A stretch of DNA of 5,394 bases from CAYWFP01 sp964457365 (lineage in GTDB: Bacteria > Planctomycetota > SZUA-567): positions 1 through 5,394 of the forward strand of contig CAYWFP010000164.1 in NCBI GenBank assembly GCA_964457365.1, in the 5' to 3' direction. Numbering within the stretch: the first letter of the stretch is position 1; each line of letters opens with the position of its first letter. A program made the translations under genes and the position numbers. Below the pieces are notes generated by a model. The model worked only from the letters and a program-made list of their open reading frames with translations. It had not been told where the DNA came from and made no database searches. This document shows, piece by piece, positions 1 through 5,381 of this stretch.

Positions 1-53
1 AGCACCCGGCATGACAACAAACGGGCTCCTACGTATAGCCCGGTTGGCGTGCT
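1..53. repeat. Imperfect foldback at the left edge
   Basis: Bases 22-27 (CGGGCT) pair with 37-42 (AGCCCG) around a 9-base loop. The stem extends past one A-G mismatch by CAA (18-20) with TTG (44-46). An outer pair, AGCAC (1-5) with GTGCT (49-53), would close the structure. There is no run of T on either strand beside it, so it is not a classical intrinsic terminator. The window starts at its first base, so the full extent is unknown. It lies in the gene-free stretch 1-311. Confidence 0.4.
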
Positions 54-67
54 GGTTGCGGTAACAT

Positions 68-88
68 CCCGCCCATATGAGGGGCGGG
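68..88. repeat. Short GC-rich hairpin
   Basis: CCCGCCC (68-74) and GGGCGGG (82-88) form a perfect 7-bp inverted repeat around a 7-base loop. No T-tract follows on either strand. It is downstream of the toxin gene (minus-strand sense) but more than 200 bases away. It could be a stabilising stem-loop or part of a repeat. No function can be assigned. Confidence 0.4.
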
Positions 89-146
89 CTTGGGTGGGGT
101 GGATGCGAGTCCGTTGCGCACCTGTACCGAGCTTGTCGAGGTATTG

Positions 147-227
147 CGCACAACCGCACGCACTGCCGACGTGACGCACCTTCGGGGCGGCATGTGCCAA
201 AAGCGAACGGCATGCGCCGGTTGTGCG
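147..227. repeat. 81-base hyphenated inverted repeat, attC-like in shape
   Basis: A 10-bp perfect outer stem (CGCACAACCG at 147-156, CGGTTGTGCG at 218-227) is followed inward by a small asymmetric internal loop (157-158 against 217). A second 9-bp stem then pairs 159-168 with 208-216, leaving C163 extrahelical. The apical loop is 39 bases and contains CGGCATGTGCC (188-198), a near copy of CGGCATGCGCC (208-218). Two stems separated by an internal loop, an extrahelical base, and AAC/GTT triplets in the outer arms are the known hallmarks of integron attC sites. The outer box GTTGTGC departs from the GTTRRRY consensus at one position, and no integron integrase is visible here. It may instead be an unrelated intergenic repeat. 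The rest of 1-311 shows no convincing gene. Confidence 0.4.
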
Positions 228-311
228 TCTGTGCGGCTACCATGTATGCCAGAGCGGCTATGGAGCGGGCTACGATACAATTACGCTGCTCGGAATCAGC
301 GGCGGCTACTT

Positions 312-725
312 TTATGGTTCGACGCTCAGCCGCATTGTCTTGAAGTGTCTATCGAAGGTGAACGCCCGCTTGATGGCTTCGCGCTTCATTACGGCGAACG
401 ACACGCAGTCTGCAATGGAGAAATCCTGATCGGCATATTTGCGTATCGTCTCTATCGCTTCTTGTTCAAGAGCCCCGTTGCTGTGTATTATGTGTACGTT
501 CTCGTCGGTGTAGATCTCATCAAGAAACGTAATGGCCGCTGTACGGGAGAGCTTACGCGACAGCAACATGAATGTCTCGTGAACCACAAGGTTGGTGGTT
601 ATCATCTCGAAGCCATCGTTGGAAAGCTTTCTGATGTGGGCAGCGGCTTTCCCGTGGTACTGATCGCTTTGGTCGGACAACGCGAACCACGCCCCCGTAT
701 CGACAAAGATCGTTTTTTTACTCAT
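312..725 (-). CDS. PIN-domain ribonuclease toxin (VapC-like)
   Basis: This is a 137-residue PIN-domain protein, predicted to be the metal-dependent RNase toxin of a toxin-antitoxin pair acting on cytoplasmic RNA. The PIN acidic residues are all visible: Asp9 in FVDTGAW, Glu50 in VVHETFML, Asp106 in SIADCVSFAVM (with Asp101 just before it), and Asp125 in FTFDRHF. The length is normal for VapC-type toxins, and with no missing residue it should be active. The start overlaps the antitoxin stop within ATGATGAGTAA. Either ATG (725 or 728) is possible. Neither has a clear Shine-Dalgarno sequence, so translation is probably coupled to the antitoxin gene. An in-frame ATG at 779 lies deep inside the antitoxin gene and is unlikely. 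The RNA target cannot be read from sequence. Confidence 0.9.
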   Translation of the reverse strand: MSKKTIFVDTGAWFALSDQSDQYHGKAAAHIRKLSNDGFEMITTNLVVHETFMLLSRKLSRTAAITFLDEIYTDENVHIIHSNGALEQEAIETIRKYADQDFSIADCVSFAVMKREAIKRAFTFDRHFKTMRLSVEP

Positions 726-942
726 CATAGATGTACTTGTCGTGGTTGAGTGCAATATCGCCGACGCCGCTTTTTCCAAGACCTATCAAATTAAGCACCG
801 ATCCTTTTTTTTCTTTCTTTCTGCCTGTGACATCGGCCGATGAGGCCTCAAGAAATTTTGCGAAGTCGTATACTTCTTCCTGCTTCTCAGGCGGCAATGT
901 TGCGAGAGTTTCCGTCGTCATTCTCAAATAGTCCGCACCCAT
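718..942 (-). CDS. DUF2281/VapB-like antitoxin
   Basis: This 74-residue acidic-tailed protein lies directly upstream of, and overlapping, the PIN toxin. Residues around LPPEKQEEVYDFAKFLE match the N-terminal helix pattern of DUF2281-type antitoxins. The tail (LNLIGLGKSG, then NHDKYIYDE) resembles the C-terminal ends of antitoxins paired with PIN toxins, which are thought to wrap and inhibit the nuclease. I see no ribbon-helix-helix or AbrB-type DNA-binding domain, so repression may rest with the XRE protein encoded upstream. The start at 942 is chosen because AAGGA sits 6 bases before it. The ATG at 948 has that same AAGGA directly abutting it. A Lys-rich linker (GRKKEKKG) is encoded by a run of eight A on the coding strand (805-812). 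Family assignment is by pattern recognition only. Confidence 0.8.
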   Translation of the reverse strand: MGADYLRMTTETLATLPPEKQEEVYDFAKFLEASSADVTGRKKEKKGSVLNLIGLGKSGVGDIALNHDKYIYDE

Positions 943-956
943 ATCCATTCCTTTCT

Positions 957-1334
957 CTACTGCTCGGAGCCACGGGATACGCCGTGTTTCTCGGCAAGCA
1001 TGTCTATAGTCTCAACAAGATACTTCTGTCCTTCTGCCGGCAGCTTCGAAACCACCTTCAACCGCTGCTGGAGCGTCCGGATCGCCTTCGGTTCCTCTTC
1101 AAGAGGCGTATCGTTGTAGTCGATCAGAAGCCGCTTGGGTACGCCCAGCGCTGCCGCGATCTTTTCTACCACCTCCATTGAGGGGTTGTCCGTTTCGTTC
1201 TCATAGTACGAAATCCCGCGCTGCGTAACACCGAGCTTCTCTGCCAGTTCAACCTGGGAGATGCCCTTTCGGCGGCGAAGTTCTCGTACTCTCGAACCGA
1301 ATGCGGTTGGTTGTTTAGAAGATTTGCTACTCAT
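957..1334 (-). CDS. XRE-family helix-turn-helix transcriptional regulator
   Basis: This is a 125-residue Cro/C1-type regulator. The HTH domain spans roughly residues 12-72 (GSRVRELRRRKGISQ, then VELAEKLGVTQRGISYYE as helix-turn-helix). A C-terminal helical tail (about 84-117) is likely for dimerisation. Its stop is 14 bases before the antitoxin start, and the antitoxin ribosome binding site lies in that gap, so the three genes should share one transcript. It probably represses its own operon by binding the inverted repeat at 1364-1383, replacing the DNA-binding job the antitoxin lacks. The ATG at 1334 has no Shine-Dalgarno at normal distance (GAAGG is 18 bases away), so the start may be read from a very short leader. 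It could also act as a general element repressor for the divergent plus-strand genes. That is inference from position. Confidence 0.88.
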   Translation of the reverse strand: MSSKSSKQPTAFGSRVRELRRRKGISQVELAEKLGVTQRGISYYENETDNPSMEVVEKIAAALGVPKRLLIDYNDTPLEEEPKAIRTLQQRLKVVSKLPAEGQKYLVETIDMLAEKHGVSRGSEQ

Positions 1335-1346
1335 ACTAAAAATATA

Positions 1347-1352
1347 ATTATA
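1347..1352 (-). promoter_or_regulatory. Candidate -10 box of the toxin-antitoxin operon
   Basis: The minus strand reads TATAAT at 1352-1347, 12 bases upstream of the XRE start codon at 1334. The -35 position at 17-base spacing holds only TAAAAC, a weak match, which would suit a promoter helped or controlled by a bound protein. Transcription would begin only about five bases before the ATG. The box sits in the palindrome TATAATTATA (1343-1352), so TATAAT also reads on the plus strand, but there it points into the XRE gene. Confidence 0.45.
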
Positions 1353-1363
1353 CCTTCTATTGC

Positions 1364-1383
1364 ATATACGTTTTACCGTATAT
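1364..1383. promoter_or_regulatory. Candidate operator for the XRE regulator
   Basis: ATATACG (1364-1370), a 6-base spacer, and CGTATAT (1377-1383) form a perfect 7-bp inverted repeat. It covers the -35 position of the proposed toxin-antitoxin promoter and lies in the divergent intergenic region. Cro/C1-type dimers commonly bind sites of this size, so autoregulation by the neighbouring XRE protein is the simplest reading. The same site could also influence rightward transcription toward 1503. Confidence 0.55.
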
Positions 1384-1426
1384 TAAATTTTATCAAAATG
1401 CTATTGACAGGTTTTTGGGAATCACG

Positions 1427-1473
1427 AAAAAAAGGCCTCCCGGCGTCCTCTGGAAAAGTGCACCGGTCGGCCT
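1427..1473 (-). terminator. Terminator-like hairpin on the minus strand
   Basis: AGGCC-TC-CCGG (1433-1443) is matched by CCGG-TC-GGCCT (1463-1473), giving 9 paired bases per arm with a two-base internal mismatch and a 19-base loop. Read on the minus strand the mismatch is GA opposite GA, a tandem G-A pair that is stable in RNA. The hairpin is followed by seven T (1433-1427). On the plus strand the mismatch is UC/UC and the A-run comes first, so only the minus-strand transcript looks like an intrinsic terminator. No minus-strand gene lies upstream of it. It might stop antisense transcription from the element, or end a small antisense RNA over the 1503 start. Alternatively it is simply leader structure. 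Confidence 0.35.
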
Positions 1474-1502
1474 GAAGATAACGCCCGAAAGGGGGCGCAT
1501 CG

Positions 1503-1876
1503 ATGTCTAAAAAATACCTTTCCGCAGCAGAACCGGCCATAGTTACCAACGACCTTTTCCTGGCGGCCTTCCTCTCGACGGTCGGTTGCACGCTCGACCG
1601 TATCGAGAAGAACCGGCGGCGGCGGGTGTCGTTCGTGTTCACGGGTGAGCGGGTCCGGGAACTGCGGGAAGCCTACCGTACCGGACCGGTGGTGCGGCTG
1701 GACGTGCGCCTTTTCGGGAGAATCTCAACCGGCTTCGCGATCTTCTCGCCGGGACGATCGCGGGCCATCAACCCGAAGAAAGGAGCGCATCCCATGGTTC
1801 GACACGGCTCACCACAGGTGCCCAGACAAGGAGCTTCGAGTCCCAGTCCCGCCTCTCGTCTCTCGCGCACGCCTGA
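1503..1876 (+). pseudogene. DUF5659-like small protein with apparent frameshift
   Basis: The start at 1503 has a good ribosome binding site (AAAGGGGG, 7 bases before ATG). Residues about 15-70 fit the DUF5659 pattern: VTNDLFLAAFLSTVGC, then IEKNRRRRVSFVF, then RELREAYRTGP, then RLDVRLF. Immediately after, the expected family ending is found in the -1 frame: FRENLNRLRDLLAG, and that frame stops with TGA at 1874-1876. The switch falls at CCTTTTCGGG (1709-1718), where one extra T in the four-T run would restore the frame. The unshifted frame instead gives an Arg/Pro-rich stretch and runs without a stop into the ATPase gene, making a 632-residue open frame ending at 3401. It may be a mutation, a sequencing error, or (less likely) programmed slippage. 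The biochemical role of DUF5659 proteins is unknown. Confidence 0.6.
1779..1785 (+). promoter_or_regulatory. Internal ribosome binding site deciding the ATPase start
   Basis: AAAGGAG lies 8 bases before the ATG at 1794. This strong, well-spaced site inside the long open frame argues that the ATPase is translated from 1794 and not only as a fusion starting at 1503. Its surroundings closely resemble those of the 1503 start: both read CCCGAA, a purine run, then GCGCATC just before ATG. Confidence 0.65.
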
Positions 1877-3401
1877 AGGCCTCTTTTTTACCGGAGAGTG
1901 CCTGACCTACCGAGTCACCGGCCTGACAAGCTACAGCCTCGACCGCCTGCGCATTACCCTCAAAGCCTATAAGCCCGAAGAACCGGCATCCTTCCAGATC
2001 GACACGCTCGACCTCTACTACAGTCGCACCAGGGAAGCCTTCACCGACAACTGCGCCAAGTACCTGAAAGTGGAGCAGTCAAAGGTCATGGCCGATCTTA
2101 CCGGGCTTATCGCCGCACTCGAAGCCGAGCGGATCGCCATGAAGGAGCGGGGCGGATCCGCCGAGCCGCCGAAGATGAGCGAAGCCGACAGGAAAGAGGC
2201 CCTGGCCGTGCTCAAGAGCAAAGACCTGCTCAAGCAGATCGTAGGCGACTTCGATGCGATCGGCTTTATCGGCGAGAAGGTCAACAAGATGCTGGCGTAT
2301 CTGGCGACTGTCTCGCGTCTTCTGTCTGACCCGCTTGCGGTGCTCATCCTCTCCCGCTCCGGCGCCGGCAAGACATCGCTGCAGGAAGCGGCCTGCAAGT
2401 TCGTGCCGCCCGAATCGGTGATCCAGTACACCCGCCTTACCGGGCAGTCGCTTTTTTACCGGGACAAAAACGCCCTCAAGCACAAGGTGCTTGCCGTGGA
2501 AGAGGACGAAGGCATGCAGCCCGCAATGTACTCGGTCAAGACACTTATCAGCAGCCAGAAGCTCAGCGTATCGGCCACCCGCACCGATGCCAAGACCGGC
2601 AAGTTCTCCGTGGATGACTACGAAGTGAGCGGCCCGGTGGTCGTGTTCGTGAGCACCACCAACCCCAACGGCCTGGACGATGAAACCAAGCAGCGCTTTT
2701 TAGTGCTGACCATCGACGAGACCCCGGAGCAGACCAAAAGCATCATCCAGGCACAGCGCACCAAAAGCAGCCCCCGGTGGTATCGGATGAGCTGCGATGA
2801 GGAGAGCGTGACCAAACTGCACCACAACATGCACCGGCTGCTCAAGCCGCTGACGGTAACCATACCCGACGAACTCACTATCCACTGGCCCTACGGCCGG
2901 TTGCAGATGCGACGGGAGCACAAGAAGTTCTTCTCTCTTGTGAAGACGATCACGCTTCTGCACCAGTACCAGCGCAAGCGGGAGTCTATCAGGCGTTCGG
3001 ACGGCTCCGTCATGGAGAGCGTGGAAGCCATCCAGCGGGACGTTGACCTGGCGCTTGAGCTTGGCAAGGCGGTGTTCATGCGTAACCTCGATGATGTATC
3101 GCCCACCGGCCGGGCACTGCTGCGGGAGATAAAGAAGCTGACAACCGAAAAATACGATCACATGAAGGCGCTCGACCCAAAGCGCGACCTATGCCTGTCG
3201 GAAGTTCCCTTTACACGAAAAGAACTGCGCGAGTCCACCGGCTGGAGTGAGACCCAAATCCGGCAGAACATAGAACCGCTGGTGGAGCTGGGGTATCTGG
3301 GCCGACTCAGCGGCCGCCAGGGCTCGACGTTCCGCTATGTAATGCTCGATGACGGCGAGGACGATCCGCAAATAGCCTTTGACGGGAAATCAACGGGTTA
3401 G
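1794..3401 (+). CDS. P-loop ATPase, helicase-like part of a mobile-element primase-helicase
   Basis: This is a 535-residue protein. The first ~25 residues are low-complexity; a conserved-looking N-terminal region (about 27-115, including FQIDTLDLYYSRTREAF) precedes the motor domain. The ATPase core has Walker A LSRSGAGKTS (Lys193), Walker B VLAVEEDE (about 233-238), a sensor-like VVVFVSTTN (282-290) and a candidate arginine finger in KQRFLVLT (Arg301). Residues about 470-517 (FTRKELRESTGWSETQIRQ, then LVELGYLGRL) look like a winged-helix DNA-binding segment. The layout resembles the C-terminal half of primase-helicases in phages and integrative elements (AAA+/SF3-like), here without zinc-finger or Toprim primase. 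The likely role is ATP-driven DNA remodelling or unwinding during element replication. The open frame continues upstream in frame to ATG 1503; 1794 is preferred for its ribosome binding site and because the family-like region begins after it. No membrane segments are seen. Confidence 0.75.
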   Translation: MVRHGSPQVPRQGASSPSPASRLSRTPEGLFFTGECLTYRVTGLTSYSLDRLRITLKAYKPEEPASFQIDTLDLYYSRTREAFTDNCAKYLKVEQSKVMADLTGLIAALEAERIAMKERGGSAEPPKMSEADRKEALAVLKSKDLLKQIVGDFDAIGFIGEKVNKMLAYLATVSRLLSDPLAVLILSRSGAGKTSLQEAACKFVPPESVIQYTRLTGQSLFYRDKNALKHKVLAVEEDEGMQPAMYSVKTLISSQKLSVSATRTDAKTGKFSVDDYEVSGPVVVFVSTTNPNGLDDETKQRFLVLTIDETPEQTKSIIQAQRTKSSPRWYRMSCDEESVTKLHHNMHRLLKPLTVTIPDELTIHWPYGRLQMRREHKKFFSLVKTITLLHQYQRKRESIRRSDGSVMESVEAIQRDVDLALELGKAVFMRNLDDVSPTGRALLREIKKLTTEKYDHMKALDPKRDLCLSEVPFTRKELRESTGWSETQIRQNIEPLVELGYLGRLSGRQGSTFRYVMLDDGEDDPQIAFDGKSTG

Positions 3402-3410
3402 GCAGGAAAG

Positions 3411-3500
3411 TTCGCAAACATCGCAGGTACTTCGCGGTGGGTTCGCACAGGATGCAAGGCTATGAATCGTAACGAGATGGATACAACTTCGCGGGTTCGC
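3411..3500 (+). repeat. Cluster of TTCGC motifs before the recombinase genes
   Basis: TTCGC occurs five times on the plus strand in 90 bases (3411, 3431, 3442, 3488, 3496). Two composite copies are visible: ACTTCGCGG-TGG-GTTCGC (3429-3446) and ACTTCGCGG-GTTCGC (3486-3500), identical except for the three inserted bases. The region lies between the ATPase stop (3401) and the preferred recombinase start (3534). It could be a binding site for a recombinase, an accessory protein or a regulator. The sequence alone does not decide. No clear sigma-70 promoter or terminator is seen in the gap. Confidence 0.45.
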
Positions 3501-3533
3501 GGAGAAAGCACAATTATAAACGCGGGGGAAGCC

Positions 3534-4478
3534 ATGGAAGAAATGAAGGTGCACCAGTTCAAAGAGAAACTCAAACTCCTTGACTATGAAGACCGGACCA
3601 TCAAGGAATACGCCGAAGAGGTCGGGCGGTTCTACAAGTACCTCGAAGAGCGGGAGAACCTGCAATCGATCATGAACCTCAGGCCGGAGCATATCAAAGC
3701 CTGGCATGCGTTTCTGACCTTCGAGAAGTCCAAACGTTACAACCGGCTGCTTGCCGGCGGCACGGTGCGGCACCGGCTGCAGGCGGTCAAGACGTTCTTC
3801 AAGGTCATGCACGAGGAAAACCTCTATCCGCACGATTACACCTCCTGCATCGTGATGCCCAAGAAACCAAAGACGCTTCCCAAGAACGTCCCCGGCGTGG
3901 ACGGCATCCGAAAGCTGCTGCAAACCGCGGTGCCGGATAATCCCCTGCATATCAGAGACCGCTTCATGTTCGAGCTGATGTACGCAACGGGCATACGCAG
4001 CCTTGAGCTTCGGCGGCTGACGATCTACGATCTGCATATCCAGGACCGTACACTGCACATCAAGGGCAAAGGATCAAAAGACAGGGTCGTTCCTATCGGC
4101 GAAAGGGTGATCCCCTACGCGCTTGAGTATCTGCACGCGGGGCGGCCCTGGCTGCTGCGCCTGGTGAAAACCGATCTGCTGCTGCCCTCGAAGAACGGCT
4201 GGCAGCTTGACAGCAAAAGCCTGCACTGGATCGTTCAGGTATACAAGCAAAAAGCCGGGCTGCAGATGAAGGTCACGCCGCACACCCTGCGCCATGCATG
4301 CGCCACGCACATGCTGCAGGCCGGGGCCGATATCCGCTACGTGCAGGAGCTTCTCGGGCACGAAGACCTGAGTACCACCCAGATTTACACGCAGGTAACC
4401 ATCGGCGATCTGAAGAAAGCCCATCTCAAGTACCACCCCGCAAACAGGGACGACTTCCGCGATGAACCCGCTTCTTGA
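3534..4478 (+). CDS. Tyrosine recombinase/integrase, first of a tandem pair
   Basis: This is a 314-residue XerC/D-type recombinase. An N-terminal SAM-like core-binding domain (about 5-95, with TIKEYAEEVGRFYKYLEE and a VRHRLQAVKTFF helix) is followed by the catalytic domain. All catalytic residues are visible, numbered from 3534: Arg155 (ATGIRSLEL), Lys179 (IKGKGSKDR), His250 and Arg253 (PHTLRHACATH), His276 (LLGHEDL) and nucleophile Tyr285 (QIYTQ). It should cut and rejoin DNA through a 3'-phosphotyrosine link. The start at 3534 is preferred: GGGGG lies 5 bases upstream, the length is typical, and the 24 residues added by ATG 3462 look non-integrase-like with rarer codons (ATA, ACA). ATG 3462 has AGGA 9 bases upstream, so it is not excluded. 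The stop overlaps the next gene by 17 bases. Confidence 0.9.
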   Translation: MEEMKVHQFKEKLKLLDYEDRTIKEYAEEVGRFYKYLEERENLQSIMNLRPEHIKAWHAFLTFEKSKRYNRLLAGGTVRHRLQAVKTFFKVMHEENLYPHDYTSCIVMPKKPKTLPKNVPGVDGIRKLLQTAVPDNPLHIRDRFMFELMYATGIRSLELRRLTIYDLHIQDRTLHIKGKGSKDRVVPIGERVIPYALEYLHAGRPWLLRLVKTDLLLPSKNGWQLDSKSLHWIVQVYKQKAGLQMKVTPHTLRHACATHMLQAGADIRYVQELLGHEDLSTTQIYTQVTIGDLKKAHLKYHPANRDDFRDEPAS

Positions 4479-5355
4479 AGAAATCTACACGCTCATCGAT
4501 GCATACGGCCGGTTCCTGGGTCTGACACTCACGCCGAGCAGTTGCAGGAGCGTAACCACACAGCTCAAGCGGTTCTTCCGTCACTTCCTGGTTGCGGGCA
4601 AGGGCTACAAGACGATTACCCGAGAGGACATCGAACTGTACCTATCTTTACAGGAGTGGAAGCAGGACTACCGGGCGCAAAACGTCCTGAGCCTCAAGCG
4701 CTTCTACACCTATCTGCGGGACAAGCATGTGGTGACGGACAATCCGGCCGAGAAAATGAATGTGCCGTTCCCACTACGCAGGCCGCTGGTTCCGGTGCCG
4801 CTCAAGAGCAAGGTGCGGCGGGTGCTGCGCAAGCTGCATAAAGACACGTCGCCTTTCGGGTGGATAAACCGTCTTCTGGTGGAGCTTGCCTACGGAAGCG
4901 GCCTTCGGCGCTCGGAGCTTGCCACGCTCAACGTGGATGACCTGGACTTGACGGAAAAAACGGTGCGCGTAACGGGCAAAGGAAAAAAGGAACGGGTCGT
5001 GCCGCTGAGCAGACAGTGCATGCGCTCACTGAAAGAATACCTGCCCAAACTCGATCCGCGTCAGAAGCCGCTCTTCGTGCGCGCCGACCGGCAGAGAATA
5101 ACGCCAGGCGGCGTGGGTGCGGCAATCAAGAAGGCCACCGGCCTGAACCCCCACTACTTCCGCCACGCATGCGCGACGCACATGCTGCTTGCCAAATGCG
5201 ACATCCGCTACATCCAGGAACTTCTCGGGCACGAGCAGCTCAACACCACACGGTTCTACACGCAACTGGACAAAGAGGATCTGCGCAAAATCATCAACCA
5301 GAAGCACCCCGGAAGGCTTCGCAGCAGCGGCCCGGAGCAGGACAAAACCACATAA
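4462..5355 (+). CDS. Tyrosine recombinase/integrase, second of a tandem pair
   Basis: This is a 297-residue XerC/D-type recombinase overlapping the previous one by 17 bases, so translation is probably coupled (AGGGA lies 11 bases before the ATG). The catalytic set is complete: Arg149 (GSGLRRSEL), Lys173 (TGKGKKER), His231 and Arg234 (PHYFRHACATH), His257 (LLGHEQL) and Tyr266 (RFYTQ). The N-terminal half is a shorter core-binding domain (about 1-100) that differs from that of its partner. The C-terminal active-site block is close: 27 of 35 residues match from RHACATH to YTQ, and by hand count 81 of 105 bases match (4290-4394 against 5161-5265). The two genes therefore look like an old duplication whose products may act as a heteromer at one site, as XerC with XerD does. 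An integron integrase is unlikely: the extra segment typical of IntI is not evident. Confidence 0.92.
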   Translation: MNPLLEEIYTLIDAYGRFLGLTLTPSSCRSVTTQLKRFFRHFLVAGKGYKTITREDIELYLSLQEWKQDYRAQNVLSLKRFYTYLRDKHVVTDNPAEKMNVPFPLRRPLVPVPLKSKVRRVLRKLHKDTSPFGWINRLLVELAYGSGLRRSELATLNVDDLDLTEKTVRVTGKGKKERVVPLSRQCMRSLKEYLPKLDPRQKPLFVRADRQRITPGGVGAAIKKATGLNPHYFRHACATHMLLAKCDIRYIQELLGHEQLNTTRFYTQLDKEDLRKIINQKHPGRLRSSGPEQDKTT

Positions 5356-5381
5356 CTACATACACTACATGGGGTTGGGCA

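Noticed and set aside
29..280. Minus-strand 83-residue open frame in the left gene-free stretch
   Set aside because: The product is rich in Arg, Pro and Ser, spans the inverted repeats, and resembles translated repeat DNA with no recognisable domain.
284..301. Hairpin CGCTG/CAGCG just past the toxin stop as an intrinsic terminator
   Set aside because: The stem is only 5 bp with an 8-base loop and no T-tract follows on the minus strand.
90..749. Long plus-strand open frame over the toxin gene and left region
   Set aside because: It lies mostly antisense to the well-supported PIN gene, its product matches no recognisable family, and its start lacks a ribosome binding site.
805..812. Run of eight A (coding strand) in the antitoxin gene as a programmed frameshift into the toxin frame
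   Set aside because: The toxin frame meets a stop at 785-783 before the toxin start, so a shift there could not produce an antitoxin-toxin fusion. Slippage giving on/off variation is possible but unsupported.
1404..1432. TTGACA at 1404-1409 as the -35 box of a plus-strand promoter for the 1503 gene
   Set aside because: At 16-18 base spacing there is only an A-run and no -10-like sequence, so the promoter cannot be supported; rightward transcription may start elsewhere in the AT-rich stretch.
1645..1905. Plus-strand 86-residue open frame overlapping the DUF5659-like and ATPase genes
   Set aside because: It is the +1 frame, rich in Arg, Ser and Pro. The family-like continuation is in the -1 frame instead.
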